Assembly: GCA_019752045.1 (NCBI GenBank)
Contig: JAIEMP010000015.1
Coordinates: 1-64,000, forward strand
Origin: Chitinophagaceae bacterium
GTDB lineage: Bacteria; Bacteroidota; Bacteroidia; Chitinophagales; Chitinophagaceae
DNA length: 64,000 nt
Direction: 5' to 3'
The notes below the pieces were generated by a model, which saw nothing but the letters and a program-made list of their open reading frames with translations, was not told the origin of the DNA and made no database searches. Made by a program: the position numbers and the translations under genes. Of the stretch, positions 1-7,857 are shown one piece after another. Position 1 is the stretch's first letter. The number at the start of each line of letters is the position of its first letter.

Positions 1-87
1 TTTTTTTTAAGAACTTGTTTGCCCTTCACATCCTTGCGAATGTCCCGATTCTGATCGGGATGCGTCTACCAATTCCGCCACATGGGC
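1..87 (-). pseudogene. tRNA-Leu-like 5' part, tandem copy 2 (partial)
   Basis: Read on the minus strand from 87 downward, this begins with a tRNA-Leu-like acceptor strand GCCCATG, a D-arm containing GCGGAATTGGTAGACGC, an anticodon-like stem CCCGAT/ATCGGG around CAGA, and a class II variable arm CATTC-GCAA-GGATG. The sequence after GGATGTG has no T-loop (no GTTCRA) and no CATGGGC strand to close the acceptor stem; it runs into an A-tract. The anticodon loop would be 8 nt, not 7. It is therefore a tRNA-Leu 5' portion, not a working tRNA. The same unit recurs 103 nt away at 112-190. The window edge cuts the A-tract, so more copies may lie outside. Confidence 0.5.
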
Positions 88-111
88 ATGTGACTTATAC
101 TGTTTTTTTTT

Positions 112-190
112 AAGAACTTGTTTGCCCTTCACATCCTTGCGAATGTCCCGATTCTGATCGGGATGCGTCTACCAATTCCGCCACATGGGC
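112..190 (-). pseudogene. tRNA-Leu-like 5' part, tandem copy 1 (partial)
   Basis: This 79-nt unit (minus strand, 190 to 112) matches the copy at 9-87 base for base. It has the acceptor 5' strand, D-arm, CCCGAT/ATCGGG anticodon-like hairpin and long variable arm of a tRNA-Leu, but lacks a T-arm and acceptor 3' strand. Both copies are followed on the minus strand by a run of 8-9 A. The spacer between copies is about 24 nt. A decayed duplicated tRNA is the simplest reading; a small tRNA-half-like RNA is possible but unsupported. Confidence 0.5.
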
Positions 191-306
191 TAAAGAGCTT
201 TTTGTTTGGGGTTGCAATATTACAGAATCTTTGCATTGCTGTAAAATTTTTTATGCCTTCTCCTTTTTTATTGAAAGCTTATCTTGCGATCCTTTAAACG
301 ATTGCA

Positions 307-1506
307 ATGCTTACGATAGGACTGATCAGAGAAGGAAAAATTCCGGCCGATAACCGGGTAGCACTTACACCGGCTCAATGTAAATGGATTCATAAAACAA
401 CACCCCATGTAAAAGTAATTCTTCAAACAAGTGCTTCACGTTGTTTCAGTGATAAAGAATACCGTGCTGCCGGTGTTGAAGTAACGGAAGATCTGAGCAG
501 TTGTGATATTCTCTTTGGTATTAAAGAAGTGCCTTCAGAGCAATTGATTCCCGGCAAAACCTACCTCTTTTTTTCGCATACAAAAAAAGCGCAGCTTCAT
601 AATCAGAAACTGATGCATGCAATGGTAGAAAAAAAAATCACCCTCATTGATTATGAGTGTTTAACACATGAAGATGGTCAACGTATTATTGGCTTTGGTT
701 TTTTTGCAGGCATTGTCGGTGCACACAATGGTATGATGGCGTATGGAAAACGTACAGGTGCATTCTCACTGGGTCGTGTAGGCGATGTAAGAGATTACCG
801 TCAGTTAATTCATACTTACTTTGGTTTGAAACTACCCAAGATAAAAATTGCTGTTACAGGCAGTGGTCGTGTGGCACATGGTGTACTTGAAATTATGAAT
901 CTGCTTGGCATCAATGAAGTGGAGCCGTTTGATTTCTTACATAAAACCTATGAGTACCCCGTGTATGTAGATTTAAAAGGGCGTGATTTGTATGAACGAA
1001 AAGATGACGGCACTTACAATCGTGACAACTTTCATGAACACCCGGAAGAATATAAGTGCAGCTTCTCTCCTTTTGTAAAACAAACCGATATTCTTCTCAA
1101 CGGTGTGTATTGGGACAAAACCATTCCCCCTTTATTTTCATTAGATGATTTTCGGAACCCGGAATTTAGAATTGCAACCATTGCGGACATCACCAATGAT
1201 ACCGGTGGTTCTATCCCCATCAATATCGGCGATTCAACCATTGCAGATCCTGTATATGGAGTTGATAAAATCACCTTACAGCTAACAGCACCTTACCTCT
1301 CCTCTTCAGTTGATGTGATGGCCGTAGGTAATTTACCCAACGAATTGCCAAGAGATGCTTCCCGTTATTTTGGAGAGCAACTGATAAAGTTTGTTTTGGA
1401 AGATTTAGTAAAAGGCGGATCACCGGTACTTGAACGGGCAACGATATTAAAACAAGGTGCACTGACAGAAGAGTATCGTTATCTGAAAGAGTATGCTGGT
1501 GTCTGA
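307..1506 (+). CDS. Saccharopine/alanine-dehydrogenase-like NAD(P)-dependent oxidoreductase
   Basis: The 399-residue protein begins with the AlaDH/PNT N-terminal signature (residues 5-22, including E-G-K-I-P-A-D-N-R-V-A-L-T-P), has a lysine-containing FFSHTKKAQ segment near 88-96 like lysine-forming saccharopine dehydrogenases, and a Rossmann glycine motif GSGRVAHG at 185-192. The family catalyses reversible NAD-linked oxidative deamination of amino acids or saccharopine. Length and motifs fit Lys1-type enzymes (EC 1.5.1.7), but alanine dehydrogenase-like activity cannot be excluded from sequence alone. The ATG at 307 opens directly on the conserved N-terminus. It stands alone; the next gene, trmN6, converges on it. 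Confidence 0.8.
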   Translation: MLTIGLIREGKIPADNRVALTPAQCKWIHKTTPHVKVILQTSASRCFSDKEYRAAGVEVTEDLSSCDILFGIKEVPSEQLIPGKTYLFFSHTKKAQLHNQKLMHAMVEKKITLIDYECLTHEDGQRIIGFGFFAGIVGAHNGMMAYGKRTGAFSLGRVGDVRDYRQLIHTYFGLKLPKIKIAVTGSGRVAHGVLEIMNLLGINEVEPFDFLHKTYEYPVYVDLKGRDLYERKDDGTYNRDNFHEHPEEYKCSFSPFVKQTDILLNGVYWDKTIPPLFSLDDFRNPEFRIATIADITNDTGGSIPINIGDSTIADPVYGVDKITLQLTAPYLSSSVDVMAVGNLPNELPRDASRYFGEQLIKFVLEDLVKGGSPVLERATILKQGALTEEYRYLKEYAGV

Positions 1507-1512
1507 AACACT

Positions 1513-1540
1513 AAAGTTCGAGGTCGAAGTTAGAAATGCG
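1513..1540. repeat. Heptad-periodic repeat between oxidoreductase and trmN6
   Basis: Four successive 7-mers (aaagttc, gaggtcg, aagttag, aaatgcg) share the pattern purine-rich AGTT/GGTC with period 7. The array starts within 7 nt of the upstream stop codon. It is short and degenerate; I call it because the same period recurs at many other junctions in the window. Confidence 0.4.
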
Positions 1541-1610
1541 TGCATCTTGTATTTCTTTGCGCCTTTCCTTCTTTTCGATCTTTGCGTGAAACAAAACATC
1601 AGGAAGCTAA

Positions 1611-2333
1611 CTACAAATACAAATAATAATCTTTCAACAAGCCGATGAATTCATTCGTGTAATGATTGCCTGCATCTTTGATCGCAAGTTCTTCAACCAT
1701 TGCTGCTGTTTTGGAGCGGCTGAATAACAACATTGATCTGAAAAATCCATGCTCAACTGTTTGCCTTACCTGAACATGCGTTTGCAGATAAAGATTTGAT
1801 GTTTCAGCTAAAGCAATCATATATGTTGCTCGTTGAAACGGCAGTAACAAGGCAAATCGTCCATCATCGTTAAGATTAGCAACAACCACCTTCAACAATT
1901 CATCCAGCTTTAATCCTGCATCGTGCATGGCCATATTGCGCCGGGCTACATCCGATTTCAAATCACCTTCATAAAACGGAGGATTGGAAATAATGAGATC
2001 ATAGTTTTTAGAAAAGCTGAATTGTTTTGCATCAGCATGAAACAACTCCAACCGTTCTTTCCATATTGAAGCTTCTGTATTTTCCTTTGCCTGTTCGTAG
2101 GAAGGTTGATCTATTTCAATTCCATCAATCTTTGCATCGCATTTCTGCGCCAGCATCAGCATCAACAATCCGGAGCCTGCACCAATGTCTAAGGCACTCT
2201 CAACTTTCAACTTTTCACTTTCAACTTTGTCTGCTATCCACGCTCCAAACAAGCAACTGTCCGTGCTAACTTTCAAAGCAGCTTTTTCCTGCTGCACGGT
2301 GAATTGTTTAAACTGAAAATAATTATTGGGCAT
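1611..2333 (-). CDS. trmN6: tRNA1(Val) (adenine(37)-N6)-methyltransferase
   Basis: This is a 240-residue class I SAM-dependent methyltransferase of the YfiC/TrmN6 family, which methylates N6 of A37 in tRNA-Val. Visible motifs are the SAM-binding LDIGAGSGLL (about 48-57), the acidic GIEID (about 71-75) and the catalytic NPPF (117-120) typical of N6-adenine methyltransferases. Between the conserved GAW (30-32) and LDIG, this protein has about 15 residues where E. coli YfiC has about 9. The extra stretch K-V-E-S-E-K-L-K-V-E-S is encoded by a run of 7-nt repeats (2196-2230). It converges with the upstream oxidoreductase gene. The reading frame is intact. Confidence 0.85.
   Translation of the reverse strand: MPNNYFQFKQFTVQQEKAALKVSTDSCLFGAWIADKVESEKLKVESALDIGAGSGLLMLMLAQKCDAKIDGIEIDQPSYEQAKENTEASIWKERLELFHADAKQFSFSKNYDLIISNPPFYEGDLKSDVARRNMAMHDAGLKLDELLKVVVANLNDDGRFALLLPFQRATYMIALAETSNLYLQTHVQVRQTVEHGFFRSMLLFSRSKTAAMVEELAIKDAGNHYTNEFIGLLKDYYLYL
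2196..2230. repeat. Heptanucleotide repeat inside trmN6
   Basis: Five consecutive 7-mers on the + strand: actctca, actttca, acttttc, actttca, actttgt. They lie wholly inside the trmN6 coding region and encode its extra K/E/S-rich stretch. Because 7 is not a multiple of 3, gain or loss of one unit would shift the reading frame. Confidence 0.7.
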
Positions 2334-2343
2334 TTACACAAAA

Positions 2344-3072
2344 CTAATACATCAGCTTCTTTATTGCTTCAGCATAAGTTCGGCTTACCTTAACAACGGT
2401 ATCATTGTGCAAAACTATCTGCGGGCCTGATGCTTCACGGTACACTTCTTTAATGGCAGACAATGCAATCATTGCAGAACGATGCACACGCTGAAACTGC
2501 ACAGGGTTGAGTTTTTGTTCCAGCTCATTCATACTCCTGTTGCTGAGAAAAGATTGCTGATGCGTATGCAAACGTGTATAATCACCATCGGCTTCAATCC
2601 ACTGAATATCGGTTACAGATATGCTGATGAGCTTTGCTCCCTGTTCAACCAATATCCTTTGTGGATAATGATTTGGATTGAGGCTTTCTGTTAACTGCTG
2701 TACCTGGCGGATATTATCATTGCTATCCGTAAGTATTTTTTTAACCGCATTGGCAAAACGTTCTTTGGTATATGGTTTCAGCAGGTAATCAACTGCGTTT
2801 ACTTCAAACGCTTTTAATGCATATTGATCATAGGCCGTGCTGAAAATAACTTTGGGAATAAAATCCACTTCCTGCAGCACTTCAAAACCTGTTTTGCCCG
2901 GCATTTGTACATCCAGAAAAATAAGATCGGGTTGCAATACATTAATAATTCCGATTGCTTCAATACCATTTTTACATTCGGCTGCAAGCAGCAGCTCATC
3001 AAACCCTGTCAGGTATTCTTTCAGTAGATTTCTGGCCGGCGCCTCATCATCAATAATCACCACTTTTTTCAT
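2344..3072 (-). CDS. LytTR-family response regulator
   Basis: From the ATG at 3072 the protein has 242 residues. Residues 1-120 are a receiver domain with the acidic pair DD at 8-9, phospho-acceptor aspartate in FLDVQMPG (about 54), the STAYD switch and the LLKPY lysine. Residues about 138-242 form a LytTR DNA-binding domain. It lies 4 nt after the stop of the sensor kinase gene, so the two are co-transcribed. An ATG at 3090 would overlap the kinase gene by 14 nt and add six residues without family support, so I prefer 3072. Likely target sites are the TGCAGTT repeats at 4195-4269. Confidence 0.88.
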   Translation of the reverse strand: MKKVVIIDDEAPARNLLKEYLTGFDELLLAAECKNGIEAIGIINVLQPDLIFLDVQMPGKTGFEVLQEVDFIPKVIFSTAYDQYALKAFEVNAVDYLLKPYTKERFANAVKKILTDSNDNIRQVQQLTESLNPNHYPQRILVEQGAKLISISVTDIQWIEADGDYTRLHTHQQSFLSNRSMNELEQKLNPVQFQRVHRSAMIALSAIKEVYREASGPQIVLHNDTVVKVSRTYAEAIKKLMY

Positions 3073-3076
3073 ACAA

Positions 3077-4153
3077 TTACTGCTGTACATTTAATGGAAT
3101 ATAAAAACGCACAAGCGTCCCTTTTGGTTCATTCGCCCTGATCTCTATTGTTTGCTGAAAAAGATAGTACAATCTTTTTTGTGTATTGCTCAACCCAACT
3201 CCGTTTCGAAGCATTTCTGCAGTTGTTTTACCGGCTGTGCCGGCACCTGTATCCATCACTTCAAAACAGATCTGCCGATCTTTCTGAAATATATGCAGGG
3301 TAATGGTTCCTCCTTCTACACTTTTTGCAATGCCGTGCTTTACTGCATTTTCTATGATGGGTTGCAGTAACATCGGCGGCACATGCTGCTCAAGTAATTT
3401 CTCATCCACATGATACTTTACAGCCAACCGCTCTCCAAAACGTTCCTGCTCCAGTTGCAGACAGTCTTTGATAAACTTCAGTTCATCTTTTAACGGAACG
3501 GAATCTTCTAATGAAGCTCTTAAATTATAACGAAACGTATCTGCCAGTTGTGCAATCAACTCTCTTGTATGTTCCAGTTGCGGAGGTACAGATGCACTGA
3601 TGGAGTTGAGTGTATTAAACAGAAAATGCGGTTGTATCTGCGCCTTTAATGCAGACATTTCATTTTTAAGTGATAAAGTGACCAGTTCTTTTTCCTTTTC
3701 TTTTTGATGCATGAGTTGCACATAAGCATCATAAATATGAAAAACAGCGAACTGGATAGTATAGATCAATCCGGAGATATAATAATCCCACACTGAACCT
3801 GCGCCGGTAAGATGACCGATATGTAACCTGTCGCAAATAAAATAGAACAGTTCTATCCAAACAATCACATACACGGGGCCTGCTGCAAGGTGAAAAAGAA
3901 TGCGGTAAAGAAGCTTCCATTTCCGGAAATAATGAAACACCAGACCATACACAGGTATAATGAGTATAAACTTTAAAAAAAAGTTGATGGCTACCTGTTC
4001 TTTTGGATTAAATGTTCTGGTAGGATCATTTAAATACAGGGCAAGCCAATATAGAAATGCAAAACAAATAAAATGAAATACAAGAAAAGCGGCCAGTTGC
4101 CAGAGCTTTACGCCCCACAACAGGTGCTTTTGCCAAAAAGATGATTGTTGCAT
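3077..4153 (-). CDS. LytS-like sensor histidine kinase
   Basis: The 358-residue kinase has about four hydrophobic segments in residues 10-145, a short coiled region rich in K/E (about 150-170), the His_kinase (PF06580-type) box AQIQPHFLFNTLNS with phospho-accepting H176, and a C-terminal ATPase domain with N-box IIENAVKHG and G-box DTGAG. The sensing part is only membrane segments, so the signal is unknown. It would phosphorylate the LytTR regulator encoded 4 nt downstream. The pair is divergent from a TonB-dependent receptor gene at 4328, a plausible target. Confidence 0.88.
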   Translation of the reverse strand: MQQSSFWQKHLLWGVKLWQLAAFLVFHFICFAFLYWLALYLNDPTRTFNPKEQVAINFFLKFILIIPVYGLVFHYFRKWKLLYRILFHLAAGPVYVIVWIELFYFICDRLHIGHLTGAGSVWDYYISGLIYTIQFAVFHIYDAYVQLMHQKEKEKELVTLSLKNEMSALKAQIQPHFLFNTLNSISASVPPQLEHTRELIAQLADTFRYNLRASLEDSVPLKDELKFIKDCLQLEQERFGERLAVKYHVDEKLLEQHVPPMLLQPIIENAVKHGIAKSVEGGTITLHIFQKDRQICFEVMDTGAGTAGKTTAEMLRNGVGLSNTQKRLYYLFQQTIEIRANEPKGTLVRFYIPLNVQQ

Positions 4154-4194
4154 AATAGTTACAGACTAAAATTATATTTTTTATTGTATCCGGC

Positions 4195-4269
4195 TGCAGT
4201 TCTCCGCCGAATTGCAGATATCGTCGCCAAACTGCTGTCATGCAGTTGAGCGAAGCTTATTGCAGTTGA
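4195..4269. promoter_or_regulatory. Candidate LytTR operator: direct TGCAGTT repeats
   Basis: The gap between the divergent kinase and TonB-receptor genes carries TGCAGTT at 4195, TGCAG at 4213, and two identical 9-mers TGCAGTTGA at 4241-4249 and 4261-4269, start-to-start spacing 20 nt. LytTR regulators bind paired 9-bp direct repeats about two helical turns apart with a GTT core, which this matches approximately. A regulatory role is inference. Confidence 0.4.
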
Positions 4270-4327
4270 CAGAAATCAGCTTGCTGTCATACAATGCAGC
4301 AGTTAGGTTTGCATTACAATCAGAAAA

Positions 4328-6715
4328 ATGAACCTACTTACTTCCATCTTCATCAACCTGCTTCTTGTTTTTTCAGCCAATGCACAAACCATCAGCGGCA
4401 GCATCAGTAATGAAAAAAAAGAACCCGTCAGTAACGCTACCATCAGTCTGCTGAAGGCAAAAGACTCTTCGCTCTGGCGAAGCACCGTCAGTAATAATGA
4501 GGGTTCTTTTAATCTTGATTTTACAGACAGTATTTCCTTATTGCTGCGTGTAAGTGCAACCGGATATGAAACTGTAACCATTCCCGTAATCAGCAATAAC
4601 ACTTTCACTCTTACATTAAAACCTGCTGTAAAACAATTGGGCGAAGTTGTGGTAAACGGTCAACGACCTATGATTGAGGTAAGACCCGATAAAATTGTGT
4701 TTAATATAGAAAACTCCATCAATGCCATTGGCAATACTGCGTTTGATCTGCTGCGAAAAAGTCCGGGAGTGGTGATTGATAACAACGATAATGTTTCGTT
4801 ACTTGGTACAGGCGTTGCTGTTTATATTGATAACAAACCATCGCCGCTAACAGGTACTGAGCTGGCTGCTTTTCTCAAAAGCATTCAAAGTACCGATATT
4901 GAATCCATTGAGCTCATTAAAAATCCATCAGCCAAATACGATGCTGCAGGTACCGGCGGTATCATTAATATTAAACTGAAAAAAAATAAGAATTATGGTT
5001 TAAACGGCAACATCAACGCCGGCTATGGTATCGGCACTTTTGCAAAATACAATACCGGGATTACACTCAACTACCGCAATAAGAAAGTAAACATTTTTGG
5101 AAACTACAGTAACTATTGGGGTAACAGCAAAAGCTTTATTAATCTGTACCGTGAGCAGGCGGACAGTATTTTTAATCAGAAAAGTAATAACTACAGTAAC
5201 TACCGTGGACAAAATGCAAAAGCCGGGATTGATTTTTTCATCAACAAAAAAAATACCATAGGCTTTCTTGCAACAGTGTTTGCTGATAACTGGAACGATC
5301 AGAACCTGACCATCACTCCTATTCTATCGTTAAGTACTAAAACAGCAGCAAGAACATTAACAGCAGATAACCGTTCAACAGGAAATAAACTCAACAGTAA
5401 TTTCAACTTCAATTATAAGTACAGTGATACAACCGGTCGTGACTGGAATACTGATCTGGATTTTGGCTTTTTCAATAGCCTGCAGGATAATCTGCAACCC
5501 AACCGTTATACCTCACCTGATTTACAAACTGTTCTTGAAGAACGCATTTACAATATTGTAACCGACCGTAGCATTCAACTGTTTACGTTTAAATCGGATT
5601 ATGAGCAAAATCTGAAAAAAGGCCGCATCAGCTTCGGTATAAAAACATCGCTGGTAAACACAGCAAATGCGTTTGATTTTGCAGATGTCATCAACGCACA
5701 AACAATTCGGGACAACAACCGCAGCAATGATTTTGCGCTCACTGAAAATATTAATGCCGCCTACATCAACTACAAGCAAAAAATAAAAAAATGGGATCTG
5801 CAACTCGGCTTGCGTGCAGAACAAACCAATACCCGTGGCCGGCTGAGCAGCACTAACAGCATCAGCGATCGTGATGTAAAACGAAACTATCTCAACTTCT
5901 TTCCAAGCTTTGGTCTTTCGTATCAGGTAAATCAGAAAAACAGTATGAACCTCAATTACAGTAGCAGAATTAACCGCCCCGGTTATCAAAGTCTTAACCC
6001 GTTTGAAAGTAAATTGGATGAACTAACGTATCAAAAAGGCAATCCGTTTTTAAAACCGGAATATACCAACAGCATCAGTGTTACACACAGTTTTAAATAC
6101 ACGCTTAACACAACAGTTTCTTACAGCCGCACAACCGATTTCTCTACCCAAATTACAGATACCACCGAAGGCAGCCGGAATTTTATTCAGCAACGGAATG
6201 CCGGCACACAAAACAATCTCTCTGTCAACATCAGTTACCCGTTCAGCATTGCAAAATGGTGGAGTGTGTATGCCAATATCGGCATCAGCCGTTTAACCAA
6301 CAATGTAAACCTGGGTGTAAATAAGGTAAGTAATCTCTCCATCACATCATGGAGCCTCTATAACCAACATACCATTACGTTGCCAAAAAGTTTTTCAGTA
6401 GAGGTGTCAGGTTTTTATAACTCCCCTTCTATCTGGGGTGGTACGTTCCGCAACCGTCCTTTCTGGGGAATAGATGCAGGTTTGCAAAAACGATTGTTGA
6501 AAGAAAAAGCTGTACTTAAAATCAGTGTAAGCGATGTGTTCTTCAGTATGCAGTGGCGGGGCATCAGCAATTTTTCAGGGTTGTATATGGATGCAAGCGG
6601 CGGTTGGGAAAGCCGTCAGCTGAAACTGAACTTCAGCTACCGGTTTGGACGAAAAGAAATTAAGGCACAACGAAACCGCAGCACCGGCAGTGAGGATATT
6701 AAAAACAGATTGTAA
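4328..6715 (+). CDS. TonB-dependent receptor-like outer-membrane beta-barrel protein
   Basis: The 795-residue protein has a signal peptide ending near residue 20 (ANAQ), an N-terminal carboxypeptidase-regulatory-like beta-sandwich (about 21-100), a plug-like domain (about 110-225, including DLLRKSPGVVID and SAKYDAAGTGGIINI) and a long beta-barrel ending in a KLNFSYRFG strand. This is the outer membrane beta-barrel/TonB receptor architecture widespread in Bacteroidota; the substrate is unknown. It resembles the receptor at 28792-31278 in layout and motifs. It is divergent from the LytTR kinase/regulator pair, with repeat-containing DNA between them, which suggests control by that pair. Confidence 0.85.
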   Translation: MNLLTSIFINLLLVFSANAQTISGSISNEKKEPVSNATISLLKAKDSSLWRSTVSNNEGSFNLDFTDSISLLLRVSATGYETVTIPVISNNTFTLTLKPAVKQLGEVVVNGQRPMIEVRPDKIVFNIENSINAIGNTAFDLLRKSPGVVIDNNDNVSLLGTGVAVYIDNKPSPLTGTELAAFLKSIQSTDIESIELIKNPSAKYDAAGTGGIINIKLKKNKNYGLNGNINAGYGIGTFAKYNTGITLNYRNKKVNIFGNYSNYWGNSKSFINLYREQADSIFNQKSNNYSNYRGQNAKAGIDFFINKKNTIGFLATVFADNWNDQNLTITPILSLSTKTAARTLTADNRSTGNKLNSNFNFNYKYSDTTGRDWNTDLDFGFFNSLQDNLQPNRYTSPDLQTVLEERIYNIVTDRSIQLFTFKSDYEQNLKKGRISFGIKTSLVNTANAFDFADVINAQTIRDNNRSNDFALTENINAAYINYKQKIKKWDLQLGLRAEQTNTRGRLSSTNSISDRDVKRNYLNFFPSFGLSYQVNQKNSMNLNYSSRINRPGYQSLNPFESKLDELTYQKGNPFLKPEYTNSISVTHSFKYTLNTTVSYSRTTDFSTQITDTTEGSRNFIQQRNAGTQNNLSVNISYPFSIAKWWSVYANIGISRLTNNVNLGVNKVSNLSITSWSLYNQHTITLPKSFSVEVSGFYNSPSIWGGTFRNRPFWGIDAGLQKRLLKEKAVLKISVSDVFFSMQWRGISNFSGLYMDASGGWESRQLKLNFSYRFGRKEIKAQRNRSTGSEDIKNRL

Positions 6716-7759
6716 TTAAAATGTTGCTCTTGCACCGGGACTCACACTCAATGAAACAAAATCATTTGCCAGGTATTTGTAATAACCCGTCATGGCAATC
6801 ATACCTGCATTATCTGTACAATATTCAAAAGCAGGAATAAATGTTTTCCAATGATGCTTCTCGCCCATTTCGGTAAAAGCTTTGCGTAAACCACTGTTGG
6901 CACTCACTCCACCAGCTAAACAAATTTGCTTAACGCCTGTTTGCTGCGATGCTTTTTTGAGTTTGTTGAGCAGTATGGAAACAATCCGTTGTTGAACCGA
7001 TGCACAAATATCATTCAGGTTATCTGCAATAAATTGTTTTTGCTCTTCTTCTGTTTTCAGGAACTCTTCTTTATAAACCAGACTTGTTCCTGCATTACGA
7101 AGAAAATAAAGAATGGAAGTTTTCAATCCGCTGAAACTAAAGTTGAGATCAGGAATTTGTGGTTCAGGAAATTTAAATCGGTCTGGATTGCCGAGTTGTG
7201 CATATTGATCAATCAATGGTCCGCCCGGATAAGGAAGCCCCAGCAGCTTTGCTGTTTTATCAAACGCTTCACCTGCCGCATCATCAATCGTTTCACCAAG
7301 CACTTTCATTTGCGATGCACTTTCGCATAACACAATTTGTGTATGACCACCACTAACTGTTAAACAAAGAAATGGAAAAGAAGGTTTTTCTTCCGGTATC
7401 AAATTAGCAATTACATGCGCCTGCATATGATGCACTGCTATCAACGGAATATCTAATGCTAATGAAAGTGATTTTGCAAATTGTGCCCCTACTAATAATG
7501 AACCGATTAAACCCGGCGCCTGTGTAAACGCTATTGCATTCAACTCTTTCAATTCAACAGTTGCCTGCTTTAAGGCCTCATCAACAACAGGAACAATGTT
7601 TTGCATATGCGCCCTGCTTGCCAGTTCAGGCACCACACCGCCAAACGATTCATGCACCGATTGTGTGGCTATTACATTTGAGAGAATAACTCCATCACGG
7701 CAAACAGAAGCCGAAGTTTCATCACAGGAAGATTCGATAGCTAAAATGCACACACTCAT
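6716..7759 (-). CDS. tsaD: tRNA N6-adenosine threonylcarbamoyltransferase
   Basis: The 347-residue Kae1/TsaD protein transfers the threonylcarbamoyl group from TC-AMP to A37 of ANN-decoding tRNAs (t6A), working with TsaB, TsaE and TsaC. It shows the ASKHA fold start LAIESSCDETSAS, the metal-binding HMQAH motif (about 108-112), the SGGHTQIV motif and the C-terminal LAGGVSANSGLR and DNAGMIA motifs. Full length, no oddities. Its stop abuts the end of the convergent TonB-receptor gene with no gap, so the two transcripts must overlap or terminate within coding DNA. Confidence 0.97.
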   Translation of the reverse strand: MSVCILAIESSCDETSASVCRDGVILSNVIATQSVHESFGGVVPELASRAHMQNIVPVVDEALKQATVELKELNAIAFTQAPGLIGSLLVGAQFAKSLSLALDIPLIAVHHMQAHVIANLIPEEKPSFPFLCLTVSGGHTQIVLCESASQMKVLGETIDDAAGEAFDKTAKLLGLPYPGGPLIDQYAQLGNPDRFKFPEPQIPDLNFSFSGLKTSILYFLRNAGTSLVYKEEFLKTEEEQKQFIADNLNDICASVQQRIVSILLNKLKKASQQTGVKQICLAGGVSANSGLRKAFTEMGEKHHWKTFIPAFEYCTDNAGMIAMTGYYKYLANDFVSLSVSPGARATF

Positions 7760-7822
7760 TGTTGAGTTGCAAATTAAAAGATGAATAATTTAAAATCAGG
7801 TGCACAAAGTTATGCAGTTTGA

Positions 7823-7855
7823 AAGCCTTCCCTCCGGGGAGGTTTGGAGGGGCTT
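7823..7855. repeat. C-rich inverted element (CCCTCC/GGAGG family)
   Basis: A GC-rich stretch in AT-rich DNA with CCCTCCGGGGAGG followed by TTTGGAGGGGCTT, immediately after the permease stop codon. It resembles the elements at 27273-27330, 27404-27436 and 48693-48742. It could act as a terminator for the permease gene, but it has no clear T-tract. Confidence 0.45.
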
Positions 7856-7857
7856 CC

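Noticed and set aside
1-190. Functional tRNA-Leu genes
   Set aside because: No T-arm and no acceptor 3' strand; anticodon loop of 8 nt.
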